Shown here in pieces: positions 34,475 through 43,330 of a DNA stretch of 64,000 nucleotides. Each line of letters opens with the position of its first letter. Positions within the stretch are counted from its first letter, which is position 1. The stretch is from Actinomadura luzonensis. Its GTDB lineage: Bacteria > Actinomycetota > Actinomycetes > Streptosporangiales > Streptosporangiaceae. A program made the position numbers and the translations under genes. A model generated the notes under the pieces. It saw nothing but the letters and a program-made list of their open reading frames with translations. It was not told where the DNA came from and did not search any database. Location of the stretch: NCBI RefSeq assembly GCF_022664455.2, contig NZ_JAKRKC020000001.1:5151001-5215000 (forward strand). Direction: 5' to 3'.

Positions 34475-34476
34475 CG

Positions 34477-35370
34477 ATGATCTCGCCACGAGCGAGCACG
34501 GAGCCGCCGGCGCGACCGGGGCCGGCCGACGCCGGGAGCGCGCTCGCGGTGCGCGGGCTGCGGAAGTCGTTCTCCGGGCGGACCGTGCTCGCCGGGCTCG
34601 ACCTCGCCCTCGCGCCCGGCGAGTTCCTCGCGCTGCTCGGCGCCAACGGCAGCGGCAAGTCCACCGCGCTGCGCTGCGTCGTCGGCCTGGAACGCGCCGA
34701 CGCCGGCGAGGTCCTGGTCCACGGCCGGCCGCTCGGCGCCTCCCAGGCCGACCCGCTGCGGCGGCGGATCGCGATGATCTTCCAGCAGGTCCACCTCGTG
34801 CACCGCCGCAGCGCGCTCGACAACGTCTGCGCCGGCGCGCTCGGCCGGCTGCCGCTGCACCGCTCCCTCACCCCGCTGCTGTTCCCTGACGAGCTGCGCG
34901 AGGAGGCCATGGCGTGCCTGGACCGGGTCGGGATGGCCGGACGCGCCGCCGAGCCCGCCGGCCGCCTGTCCGGCGGGCAGCGGCAGCGGGTCGCCATCGC
35001 CCGCGCGCTGTGCCAGCGGGCGGAGATCATCCTGGCCGACGAGCCGGTGTCCGCGCTCGACCCGGTGGCGGCCGAGCAGGTGGTCGCGCTCCTCGCCGAG
35101 CTCGCCCACGAGCAGGGGCTGGCCGTCGCCGCCGTGCTGCACCAGCCGGACCTGGCCCGCCGCCACGCCGACCGGGTGGCCGGGCTGCTGCACGGCCGGC
35201 TCGCCCTCGACGCCCCGGCCGCCGGCCTCACCCCGGCCGACCTCGCCCCCCTGTACGCCCCGGACCGCGACGCCCCGGCCCAGCAGCACCCCGACCGCCA
35301 CTCCCCCGAGGGGCAGTCCCCGGACCGTTCGGGGAGCCGTACCGATCTCGATGAGCAGGAGGCTCGATGA
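34477..35370 (+). CDS. phnC: Phosphonate ABC transporter ATPase
   Basis: A 297-residue ATPase. Walker A LLGANGSGKSTAL, Q-loop MIFQQVHLVH, signature LSGGQRQRVAIARAL and Walker B IILADEPVSALDP are intact. The N-terminus has about 15 extra residues and the C-terminus about 40 hydrophilic residues (QQHPDRHSPEGQSPDRSGS) beyond the family. The start is 2 nt after phnD; the end overlaps phnE by 4 nt. Confidence 0.94.
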   Translation: MISPRASTEPPARPGPADAGSALAVRGLRKSFSGRTVLAGLDLALAPGEFLALLGANGSGKSTALRCVVGLERADAGEVLVHGRPLGASQADPLRRRIAMIFQQVHLVHRRSALDNVCAGALGRLPLHRSLTPLLFPDELREEAMACLDRVGMAGRAAEPAGRLSGGQRQRVAIARALCQRAEIILADEPVSALDPVAAEQVVALLAELAHEQGLAVAAVLHQPDLARRHADRVAGLLHGRLALDAPAAGLTPADLAPLYAPDRDAPAQQHPDRHSPEGQSPDRSGSRTDLDEQEAR

Positions 35371-36212
35371 GCGGCGTCACGGGCGCGGCCGTCCCGCCGG
35401 TGGAGCGGCCCGTCGAGCGGCCGCGCCCGCCGCGCCGCCGCCCCCTCACCCCGGCGGCCGCCGCCGTCACCGCGGTCGTCGTGCTCGCCCACGTCCTCGC
35501 CTGGCAGGGCACCGAGTTCTCGCCCGCGGCGCTCGTGCGGGGCTGGCGCGGCATGGCGGACTTCGCCGCGCAGGCCCTGCCGCCCGACCTGTCCTGGGAC
35601 GGGGTGCTGCTGCCGGGGCTGCGGGCCGCGCTCGTCACGCTCGGCATCGGCCTGCTCGGCACCACCTTCTCGGCGCCGTTCGCGCTGGTCCTCGCCCTGC
35701 TCGCGGCCCGCGTCACCGCGCCGAACCGGTGGGTGTACCAGGCGGCCAGGTCGGTGCTGTCGTTCCTCCGCGCGGTGCCGGACGTCGTCTTCGCGCTGGT
35801 CTTCGTCACCGCCGTGGGGCTCGGCCCGTTCGCCGGCGTGCTGGCGCTGATCTTCCACAACACGGGGGTGATGGGCAAGCTGTGGGCCGAGGCGATGGAG
35901 GAGATCGACCTCGGGCCCCGGGACGCCCTGCGCGTGGGCGGGGCGTCCGGGGCTCAGGCCGCCGCGCACGCCGTGCTGCCCGCGGTGGTGCCGCAGTTCG
36001 TCGGGCTGCTGCTCTACCGCTTCGACGTCAACGTGCGCTCGTCCCTCGTGCTGGGCCTGGTCGGGGCGGGCGGCATCGGGTTCCTCGTCAACCAGTCGAT
36101 CAAGCTGTTCCGGTTCGACGAGCTGGTCACCCACCTGGCGGTCGTCCTGGTGCTCGTGGTCGCCGTCGACCAGCTCTCCGCGTACGTCCGCCGCCGCGTC
36201 GGCGCCCCCTGA
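35367..36212 (+). CDS. phnE: Phosphonate ABC transporter permease
   Basis: A 281-residue permease with about six membrane segments (AAAVTAVVVLAHVLAW, AALVTLGIGLLGTTFSAPFALVLALLAA, FLRAVPDVVFALVFVTAVGLGPFAGVLALIF, and others). EEIDLGPRDALRVGGASGAQAAAHAVLP is the EAA loop that docks on PhnC. Only one permease gene is present, as is usual for PhnE. Last gene of the operon. Confidence 0.94.
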   Translation: MSGVTGAAVPPVERPVERPRPPRRRPLTPAAAAVTAVVVLAHVLAWQGTEFSPAALVRGWRGMADFAAQALPPDLSWDGVLLPGLRAALVTLGIGLLGTTFSAPFALVLALLAARVTAPNRWVYQAARSVLSFLRAVPDVVFALVFVTAVGLGPFAGVLALIFHNTGVMGKLWAEAMEEIDLGPRDALRVGGASGAQAAAHAVLPAVVPQFVGLLLYRFDVNVRSSLVLGLVGAGGIGFLVNQSIKLFRFDELVTHLAVVLVLVVAVDQLSAYVRRRVGAP

Positions 36213-36222
36213 TCCCGGGAGA

Positions 36223-37695
36223 CTACGGGAGCGGGGTGGCCGCGGCGCGGGCCACGGCCTCGTCGCGGTCGGCTGGCAGCAGGTGCCCCGCGGCGAGCGC
36301 CCGGTCGGCGGCCTGGGTGAAGGCCGTGACGTAGGCCTGCTGCGTCGGGTAGAGCGCGCGGGCGCGGGCGCCGCTGAAGGGCGTGGTGGAGCCCAGCAGC
36401 AGGCACGCCCCGACGACCTCGCCGCCGGTGTTGGTGGGGCCGTAGGCGGCGAGGGGCGCGTCCAGGTCGGGCAGGCGGACGCCGCCGAGGGCGTTGCCGT
36501 CGGCGTCGCGCCGGATCGTGCCGAGCAGCAGGCTGATCGGCGCGCCCGCGGGCGGCGTGCCGAGGCCGCGCGCCCACCGGTCGAGGTGGTGGTAGGCGGC
36601 GTTGGAGGCGTACCGCCAGGTCATGGCGTTGACCGGCCGGTCGCACGAGATCGGGCGGCCGTCGTTGATGGCCTTGTCGATGGCGTTCTGGGCGTTGTAC
36701 TGCGCCAGGCCGTAGGCGTCGGCGTGCGAGGTGCCGGCGACCTCCCAGGTGCGGACGCGCGCCGTGTCGGGCTGGCGGGCGTCGGCGAACGTCCTGACGT
36801 CCGTCTCGGACTCGGCCTGGAGGACCGGCACGGCGGTGTCGGTGCGGATCCGGGTGGTGAGCGGCAGCGCCAGCACCCCCTCGCCGATCGGCGCGCCGCC
36901 CGGGCCGCGGCCGTGGATGAGGAAGCCGTCGAAGGCGGGGACGATCGGCTGGACGGCGTTCACGAACGTGGTCAGCCGCCCGGCGGACTGGGAGTGCCCC
37001 GCGGCCAGCACCTTCGTGGGCGCGGCGGTCCCGAGCAGCGTCGCCGCCCCGGAGCGCACCGCCTCGGCCGCCTGCGCGAAGATCGAGTACGACAGCGCGT
37101 CGGAGGCCAGCGAGACCTGGGCGTAGCGGGCGGGGTCGAGGCCGCGCAGCTTGTCGGCGCCGACCTTCTGGGCGGTGACGCCGACGTAGGCGTAGCCGGC
37201 GCGGGTGAACAGCTCGTGCGACTGGGACCACTCGACGCTGATGTCGGCGCCGAAGCTGACGTTCAGCCATTCGACGACGACGGTGCCGTTGAACCTGGCG
37301 GGGTCGGCGGGCCGCTCGACCAGCAGGCGGGTGGTGTAGTCCTGCGTGAGGCCGGTGCGGCGGGCGGCCCACCGGCCGTCGCCGGTCCAGATGCCGGCCT
37401 TGTCGAAGATGTCGGCGCGTCCGCTCATCAGGAACTCGCGCTCCTGGTAGCCGCGGGCGGCGAGGTCCACCACGGTCGCGCCGGCCGGCCGGCCGCGGCC
37501 CGCGCCGGGCGCGATCTCGGTGACGACGGGAGCGGCGGCGGAGGCGGTGGCTGAGGAGGTTACGGCGGCGGACGCGGCGGGGCTGGTGGCGGTGGGCAGC
37601 GCGAACGCGGCCAGCGCCACCGCGCTCCCGGCGGCGGCCCGGGAGAGCCGCCCGCCTCGGCGCCGCCTCGACAGGGTGCTTGCCTTGATGACCAT
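36223..37695 (-). CDS. Secreted alpha/beta-hydrolase-domain protein
   Basis: A 490-residue exported protein of the 'alpha/beta hydrolase domain' family (PF20091-like). The signal peptide is SRRRRGGRLSRAAAGSAVALAAFALPTATSPAASA. Candidate catalytic elements are the GHSQSAGR elbow, an acid region in AESETDVRTF and the His in VAGTSHADAY. Start ATG 37695 with GGAG upstream. Substrate unknown; members are found mainly in actinobacteria and proteobacteria that degrade terpenoids and esters. Convergent with phnE. Confidence 0.85.
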   Translation of the reverse strand: MVIKASTLSRRRRGGRLSRAAAGSAVALAAFALPTATSPAASAAVTSSATASAAAPVVTEIAPGAGRGRPAGATVVDLAARGYQEREFLMSGRADIFDKAGIWTGDGRWAARRTGLTQDYTTRLLVERPADPARFNGTVVVEWLNVSFGADISVEWSQSHELFTRAGYAYVGVTAQKVGADKLRGLDPARYAQVSLASDALSYSIFAQAAEAVRSGAATLLGTAAPTKVLAAGHSQSAGRLTTFVNAVQPIVPAFDGFLIHGRGPGGAPIGEGVLALPLTTRIRTDTAVPVLQAESETDVRTFADARQPDTARVRTWEVAGTSHADAYGLAQYNAQNAIDKAINDGRPISCDRPVNAMTWRYASNAAYHHLDRWARGLGTPPAGAPISLLLGTIRRDADGNALGGVRLPDLDAPLAAYGPTNTGGEVVGACLLLGSTTPFSGARARALYPTQQAYVTAFTQAADRALAAGHLLPADRDEAVARAAATPLP

Positions 37696-37756
37696 GACGG
37701 TCAGTCTCCACGGGCGCCGCGCGGCCGGAATCCGGGAAATCACCGGCCTGTTCGCG

Positions 37757-38281
37757 TCACGTCCAGCTCTCCACGACGGCGACGACGTCCGCCCCGGCGA
37801 TCGTGCCGCCGCCGGAGGCGGAGGTGTAGGCGCGCGAGTCCATGGCGACGCCGCGGTTGTCGCCCATGATCCAGAGCCGGCCCTCCGCCACCTTGACGTC
37901 GAACGGCCTGGCCGAGGCCGGGCCGCCGGTCACGAACGCCTCCCGCGCCGGCACGCCGTTCACCCGCAGCCGCCCGTCCGGGTCGCAGCACGCCACCCGG
38001 TCCCCCGGGACGCCGATCACCCGTGAGACGCGCGGCCGGTCCCCGGTCGTGCCGGGCCAGTCGGCGGGCGGGCGGAACAGGACGATGTCGTTGCGGCGCG
38101 GGACGTAGGCGCCGTCGACGTCGCGTGTGTGCAGCCGGGCGCCGACGGCGATCGTCGGCAGCATGGACTCGCTCTCCATGGTGTGGACGGAGCCGGCCGG
38201 CCCGCAGCCGGCGATGGCCGCCAAGAGCAGGGACAGGGCCGGCACAGCGGGCAGCATGGCGGCCAGTCGGCGGGGGATCAT
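37757..38281 (-). CDS. S26 signal-peptidase-like lipoprotein lacking the catalytic lysine
   Basis: A 174-residue protein. TMESESMLPTIAVGARLHTRD holds the SPase I Ser motif, and RVSRVIGVPGDRV and WIMGDNRGVAMDSRAYT are boxes D and E. At the position of the general-base Lys (KRVIGLPGD in true enzymes) there is Ser. The N-terminus LLLAAIAGCGPAGS is a lipobox instead of the usual signal anchor. It may be inactive, use another base, or do something else. ATG 38281 is the only sensible start. Confidence 0.8.
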   Translation of the reverse strand: MIPRRLAAMLPAVPALSLLLAAIAGCGPAGSVHTMESESMLPTIAVGARLHTRDVDGAYVPRRNDIVLFRPPADWPGTTGDRPRVSRVIGVPGDRVACCDPDGRLRVNGVPAREAFVTGGPASARPFDVKVAEGRLWIMGDNRGVAMDSRAYTSASGGGTIAGADVVAVVESWT

Positions 38282-38395
38282 CCCGGCATTGTGCCGTAAA
38301 TATGGGCGGATCGGCGAGGAGTGCGCGATCATGGAGGGAGCCGGGGGGCGCCGCCGTCCGGCGTCAGGACGAGCCGTTCGCGAGGGGCCCCTTCC

Positions 38396-39367
38396 GTGAC
38401 GAGAGTTTCCCTGATCGTGCCGTGCTACAACGCCGCCAGGACCCTGCGCCTGTGCCTGGAGTCGGTGCTGGCGCAGACCCGGCTGCCGGACGAGATCGTC
38501 GTGGTGGACGACGCCAGCTCCGACGGCTCCGCCGCGCTCGCGGAGGAGCTGGGCTGCCGCGTGGTGCGGCTGCCGGACAACCGCGGCGTGTCGGCGGCCA
38601 GGAACGCCGGCGTCGCGAGCACGTCCGGCGAGGTGATCTTCTTCCTGGACAGCGACGTGGCGCTGCGCCCGGACGCGGTGGCCAACGCGCTGGCGATCCT
38701 GGAGGAGGATCCGGGCGTCGGCTGCGTGCACGGCGTGTACGACACCCGCCCGCTCATCGACGACGGCCCGGTCGAGTGGTACCGGCTGCTGCACCAGGTG
38801 CACTGGCGGACCCGGCACCTGGGCGAGGTCAACAGCGTGGTGTTCGCGCTGGCGGCGGTGCGCCGCGAGGTGCTGGCCGCGGCGGGCGCGCTGGACGAGG
38901 GCCTGCGCGACTGCGAGGACGTGGAGTACAGCAGCCGCCTGGCCGTCCGGACCCGGATCGTGCTCACCGACGCCGTGGTGGGCCGGCACGACGAGGGGCA
39001 CCGGCTGCTGCCGGTCCTCGGCGAGCAGTGGCGCCGGGCGCTGCCGCTGATCCCGCTCGCGCTGGCCACGGCCCGGCGGGGCGCGGCCAAGCCGGAGAAC
39101 GCCAACAGCCGCGCCGGGATCGTCGCCTGCGCGCTGGCCCTGGCCGCGCTGCCGCTGGCGCTGGTGTCGCCGGCGCTGCTGGCGGTGCCGGCGGCGCTCG
39201 TCGGCTGGTTCGTCGTGGCGGACCCGGGGCTGCTGCGATTCGTGCACCGGCAGCGGGGGGCGGCCTTCACCGCCTACTTCATGGCGGTGCACCTGGCCGT
39301 GCACGTGGTGCTGGTGACCGGGCTCGCGGTGGGCTCGCTGCGGGTCCTGCGACCGGCCCGCGCGTGA
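38396..39367 (+). CDS. GT2 glycosyltransferase with C-terminal membrane segments
   Basis: A 323-residue family-2 glycosyltransferase. SLIVPCYNAARTLRLCLESVLAQ, EIVVVDDASSDGS and FFLDSDVAL (DxD) form the GT-A nucleotide-sugar site. Two hydrophobic stretches near the C-terminus (GIVACALALAALPLALVSPALLAVPAALVGWFVVADP and AYFMAVHLAVHVVLVTGL) anchor it. It is convergent with the glycan operon, ending 10 nt from it, and probably acts on the same glycan. Confidence 0.9.
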   Translation: MTRVSLIVPCYNAARTLRLCLESVLAQTRLPDEIVVVDDASSDGSAALAEELGCRVVRLPDNRGVSAARNAGVASTSGEVIFFLDSDVALRPDAVANALAILEEDPGVGCVHGVYDTRPLIDDGPVEWYRLLHQVHWRTRHLGEVNSVVFALAAVRREVLAAAGALDEGLRDCEDVEYSSRLAVRTRIVLTDAVVGRHDEGHRLLPVLGEQWRRALPLIPLALATARRGAAKPENANSRAGIVACALALAALPLALVSPALLAVPAALVGWFVVADPGLLRFVHRQRGAAFTAYFMAVHLAVHVVLVTGLAVGSLRVLRPARA

Positions 39368-39377
39368 TCTCCCGGCG

Positions 39378-40616
39378 TCAGGGCTTGAGCGCGGCGCGGT
39401 AGACGGCGACCGTCTCGTTCGCGGCGCGTTCCCAGCTCAGGCTCTCCCGGACGAACCGCTCGCCGCGCCGGGCCAGCGCCCGCCGCAGGGCCGGGTCCGA
39501 CATGACCTCGATCACCCCGCGCGCGATGTCGGCCGGCTCGGTGGCCCGGACGAACCGCGCGGCGGGCCGGGCCGGGTCCGGGCCGAGGAAGACGCGCGAG
39601 AAGCCGTCGCCGAGCACACTGGCCCGCCCCAACGCCATCGCCTCCGTCGCCACCAACCCGAACGGCTCGAACAACGACGGGAACACGCACACCTCGGCCA
39701 GCTCGTAGTACGCCATCAGCTCCCGCCCCGACACGAACCGCCCGGACGTCGAGACCCGCCCGCGCAGCCCGGTGGCCGCCGCGATGCGCCGCACACCCGT
39801 CTCGTCGCCCTCGCCGACGATCACCAGCCGGGCGTCACCGACGGCCGCCGCCACCTCCCGCATCGCCTCAAGGAGCTGGTAGACGCCCTTCTGCCGCTCG
39901 ATCCTGCCGACGAACAGCACCACCCGGTCCCGCTCGGCGAGCCCGAGCGAGCGGCGCAGCTCCGCCGCCTCCGCCCGCAGCGCCTCCCGGTCGAAGCCCG
40001 GGGCGGCCAGCACCGGCTCGTACGTCCCGCCGAGCGGCACCACGTCGATCGGCGTCCGCCGCCACCCGGCCGCGAGCAGCTGCTCGCGCACCTCTGGCGT
40101 GGCCACCACCACGCGCCGGGACACGCGGGCCAGCCAGCGTTCCAGGGCGGCGAACAGGTTGAGCGGGTCGGTGATGCTGCGCTGCGGCGCGACGCCGTAC
40201 TCGGTGGTGTGCACGTGCAGCACGACCGGCAGCCGCAGCAGGTAGTGGCAGAGCAGGCCGGCCAGGAAGTTGGTCGAGTCGTGCACGGCGACCAGGTCCG
40301 GCCGGGGGGCGCGGCGCAGCCGCAGCACGTAGCCCCAGTTGCTGGCCACCACGCGCAGCGCGAGCAGCAGGAACTCGGCCCGCCTGGTGCGGTTGAGCCG
40401 CCGGCCGCCGCTCCGGCCGCCGCCGAGCAGGCGGGTGCGGGGGCGGTGCACGGCGACGCCGTCCACCCGCTCGTCCACGGGCAGGCCGCCGTCGTTGAGC
40501 GTGTGCACGCTCAGCTCGTGGTCCCTGGCCAGGTACGGGGTGATCAGCTCGACGTACCTGCCGAGGCCGGCGGTGACGTTCGGCGGGAACTGGTTGACGA
40601 CGAAGGCGATCCTCAT
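39378..40616 (-). CDS. GT4 glycosyltransferase
   Basis: A 412-residue GT-B enzyme of the GT4 family. RIAFVVNQFPPNVTAGLGRYVELI is the acceptor-domain start, VLFVGRIERQKGVYQLLEAM the hinge into the donor domain and FPSLFEPFGLVATEAMALG the EX7E motif. It would add a sugar from a nucleotide donor to a lipid-linked chain. ATG 40616 overlaps the flippase stop by 4 nt; last gene of the seven-gene operon. Confidence 0.94.
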   Translation of the reverse strand: MRIAFVVNQFPPNVTAGLGRYVELITPYLARDHELSVHTLNDGGLPVDERVDGVAVHRPRTRLLGGGRSGGRRLNRTRRAEFLLLALRVVASNWGYVLRLRRAPRPDLVAVHDSTNFLAGLLCHYLLRLPVVLHVHTTEYGVAPQRSITDPLNLFAALERWLARVSRRVVVATPEVREQLLAAGWRRTPIDVVPLGGTYEPVLAAPGFDREALRAEAAELRRSLGLAERDRVVLFVGRIERQKGVYQLLEAMREVAAAVGDARLVIVGEGDETGVRRIAAATGLRGRVSTSGRFVSGRELMAYYELAEVCVFPSLFEPFGLVATEAMALGRASVLGDGFSRVFLGPDPARPAARFVRATEPADIARGVIEVMSDPALRRALARRGERFVRESLSWERAANETVAVYRAALKP

Positions 40617-41890
40617 GACGTCCTCACGCTTCGGTACTTGCGGGCGGTGGTCGCCCCGACGACGGCCAGCAGGATCAGGTTCGCCAGGGCGAAGCCCACG
40701 AGCCCGCCGGTCAGCCCCTGCCACCGCACGCACGCGGCGAGCACGGCGAGCGCGGGCGGCGTGCCCGCCAGCAGGCAGCCGGCGAGCACCTTCGCGCCCC
40801 GCAGGCCGTCCATGGACAGCGCGACCGAGTACAGGTTGAAGGCGGTGTGCACGCCGATGCCGAGCGCCGACAGCGCCATCAGCTCCGGCGAGTACGGGTA
40901 GGCGCCGCGCATCACCAGGAAGAACACCAGGCCGGCGGCGAAGGAGAACACCGCGGTCCCCGCCGCCACGAGCGGCGCCAGCCGGGCGATCCGCCGCATC
41001 AGCAGGGGTTTGTCCGAGGTGGCCATCAGGGGCAGCAGCGCCAGGCCGATCCCGTCGGTGAACACCACGCCCATGAGCCGCTTGGGGAAGCCGTTGTAGA
41101 CGGAGTAGACACCGACGTCGGCGGCCGCCGCCCAGTGGTTGAGGAAGATGACGTCCACGCCGAACAGGACGCCGGTCAGCGCGGCGATCGCGGTCACCCA
41201 GCCGCCGTGCCGGTACAGCGTCACCGCCAGCCGCCCCGACCAGCCCCCCGGGCGCGGCCCGGCCGCCACCACCGCCACCACCGCGAACACCGCGTTCGTC
41301 ACGATCAGCGCCGCCAGGTACGGCCCCGCCTCCCGCACGCCCAGCACCAGCAGGCAGTAGCCGGCGGCCCCGAGGTAGCACACCGCGACGGCCAGCTTCA
41401 GCCACGCCACGAACGCGAACCGCTTCAGCCCCCGCAGGAAGCTCTCGGCGAGCTGGTTGACGGTCATGGACGCGGCCAGCGCCAGCCCGGCCGCGAGCGT
41501 CCCGGTGTCCACGTTCAGCACGGCGGTGAGCAGCGGCGTGGCGAGCAGCCCGAGCCCGGCGAGCGCCGCGCTCACCGCCAGCGTGGCCAGCAGCGCGGTC
41601 GCCATCAGCGCCGGCCGCTCGCCGGGGGCGGCGCGCGGCAGCTCCTGCAGCATGACGTAGTGGAGGCTGGTCAGCATGCCGACGGTGACGATCAGCGCGA
41701 TCGACAGCACCACCGTGAAGTGGCCGAACGCCGCCGCCCCCGCGCCGCGCGCGATCACCAGCGTGGTGGCCGCGGCGATCCCGCTGGCCAGCGTGCTCAC
41801 CAGCGTCGGCCCGGCCGCCCACCGGTGCGCGGCCAGCCAGCCCCGGGCCCGGCCGGCCGCGCGGGGCCGGGCCGCGCTCAGTCCGGGCAC
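40613..41890 (-). CDS. Wzx-like flippase / polysaccharide exporter
   Basis: A 425-residue polytopic protein of the MOP superfamily with about 12-14 helices (STLASGIAAATTLVIARGAGAAAFGHFTVVLSIALIVTVG at the start). It would flip a lipid-linked glycan. GTG 41890 overlaps the nucleotidyltransferase end by 13 bp. The frame is open further upstream, but that part is the shadow of the upstream gene. Confidence 0.88.
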   Translation of the reverse strand: MPGLSAARPRAAGRARGWLAAHRWAAGPTLVSTLASGIAAATTLVIARGAGAAAFGHFTVVLSIALIVTVGMLTSLHYVMLQELPRAAPGERPALMATALLATLAVSAALAGLGLLATPLLTAVLNVDTGTLAAGLALAASMTVNQLAESFLRGLKRFAFVAWLKLAVAVCYLGAAGYCLLVLGVREAGPYLAALIVTNAVFAVVAVVAAGPRPGGWSGRLAVTLYRHGGWVTAIAALTGVLFGVDVIFLNHWAAAADVGVYSVYNGFPKRLMGVVFTDGIGLALLPLMATSDKPLLMRRIARLAPLVAAGTAVFSFAAGLVFFLVMRGAYPYSPELMALSALGIGVHTAFNLYSVALSMDGLRGAKVLAGCLLAGTPPALAVLAACVRWQGLTGGLVGFALANLILLAVVGATTARKYRSVRTS

Positions 41891-42636
41891 CGCAGGTAGG
41901 CCCGGCGGGCGAACTCCAGGTCCTCGGCGGTGTTGACGCCGCGCGCCTCGGCCGGGTCGCGCACCGGCACGACCGTCACCGGCCAGCGCTCGGCCGCCGA
42001 CAGGTGCGCCAGGAACGGCAGGAAGTTCACCTCCCCTGTCGCCGCGCCGCGCCCGGCGCCGGCCGCGTACCGCGCCCAGGCCGCCGCGAGGCCGTCGGTG
42101 GCCAGGCAGAACACGCCCACGTCGCTGAGCCCGCCCGGCCGGCACTCCTCGCCCTCCCGCGACTGCCGCACGCGGACGAGCTCGCCCCCGGCCAGCTCGT
42201 ACTCGACGTACGGGTCGGGCATCGGCACCAGCGGCAGCGTCATGCCCTTGCCCGGGTGGGCGGCCAGCACGGCGCGCACGGTGGCGGGCGACAGGTTCGC
42301 CTGGTCGCCCCAGACCACCAGGATCGTCCCGTACGCCGCCCAGTGCCGGGCCGCCGGCCCGAAGATCGCGTCGCCCATGCCGGTGGGGCGCTCCTGCACG
42401 CTCACCGACACCCCGCCGCCGTCGAGGTCGGCGGCGGCCAGCGTGCGGAACGGGCCCTCGCCGTCGGGCGAGAGGACCACGTGCACGTGCCGGGCCGCCT
42501 CCCGCAGCCGCCGGTGCAGCAGGTGCCAGAGCGTCACGCCGTCCGCCACCTCGATCATGATCTTGGGGACGCCGGCGCCCAGCCTGGTCCCGCGGCCCGC
42601 CGCCGGGACGACGGCGCACACCCCCCGGTCACGCAC
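41878..42636 (-). CDS. Sugar-nucleotidyltransferase-like protein
   Basis: A 252-residue NTP_transferase protein. CAVVPAAGRGTRLGAGVPKIMIEV is the nucleotide signature with the catalytic Lys, and LVVWGDQANLSPATV the metal-binding Asp. LDGGGVSVSVQERPTGMGDAIF matches the base-recognition region. It would activate a sugar-phosphate or related alditol/phosphonate. It overlaps both neighbours in the operon. Confidence 0.87.
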   Translation of the reverse strand: MRDRGVCAVVPAAGRGTRLGAGVPKIMIEVADGVTLWHLLHRRLREAARHVHVVLSPDGEGPFRTLAAADLDGGGVSVSVQERPTGMGDAIFGPAARHWAAYGTILVVWGDQANLSPATVRAVLAAHPGKGMTLPLVPMPDPYVEYELAGGELVRVRQSREGEECRPGGLSDVGVFCLATDGLAAAWARYAAGAGRGAATGEVNFLPFLAHLSAAERWPVTVVPVRDPAEARGVNTAEDLEFARRAYLRCPD

Positions 42637-43330
42637 TGCCGTTCTCCTCCTCGGCCAGTAGGGACACCACGTCGTGCAGGTCGCCCGCGGCGATCGCGCC
42701 GGGCGCCGGCTCGGCGGCGTGGACGTGCAGCGTCGCGAGCCCCGCGCCGAGCGCCGCGGCCACCCCGTGCGGGGAGTCCTCCAGCGCGACCGCCTCGGCC
42801 GGGTCCACCCGCCAGCGGCGGCAGGCCAGGCGGTAGAAGGCGGGGTCGGGCTTGCTGACCGGCACGTCGTCCGCGGTGAGCACGTCGCGGAAGGCGCCGC
42901 CGAGCCCGGCGGCCTCCAGGGCCCGCCGCACCGAGGCGCGGCTGCCGCCGGTCACCAGGTACGCCGTCCGCCCCGTCGCGGCCAGCCGGTCGAGCAGCAG
43001 GCGCGCGCCGGGGAACGGCCGGACCCGGCCGGCGCGGACGAACTCGCGGTAGAGCTCCTGCTTGCGCCGGGCCAGCCGGTCGGCCGCGGCCTGATCCGCG
43101 GTCAGGCCCGCGGCGACGGCGGCGGTGCTCGCGCCCGCGTGGTCGGCGTACCGGAAGCCCGCCAGCCGGGACGGGGCCACCTCGGCGATCGCCTGCCGGA
43201 AGGCGGCCTCGTGGGCGGGGAAGGAGTCGAGGAGCGTCCCGTCGAGATCGCACAACCACACCCGCCACCGCGCGACCACTTCCCGGGGAACGGCGGTCAT
43301 CCCGCCGGCCCGGGCGGGGCGGGCGCTCAT
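42629..43330 (-). CDS. HAD-superfamily phosphatase/phosphomutase
   Basis: A 233-residue HAD protein. VWLCDLDGTLLDSFPAHEAAF has the DxD nucleophile, VTGGSRASVRRALEAAGL motif II, KPDPAFYRLA motif III and ALEDSPHGVAAALGAG motif IV, as in beta-phosphoglucomutase-like enzymes. Starts are possible at ATG 43330 or 43300. It is coupled to the CofD-like gene (ATGA overlap), so it probably processes a phosphorylated intermediate of the glycan pathway. Confidence 0.88.
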   Translation of the reverse strand: MSARPARAGGMTAVPREVVARWRVWLCDLDGTLLDSFPAHEAAFRQAIAEVAPSRLAGFRYADHAGASTAAVAAGLTADQAAADRLARRKQELYREFVRAGRVRPFPGARLLLDRLAATGRTAYLVTGGSRASVRRALEAAGLGGAFRDVLTADDVPVSKPDPAFYRLACRRWRVDPAEAVALEDSPHGVAAALGAGLATLHVHAAEPAPGAIAAGDLHDVVSLLAEEENGSA

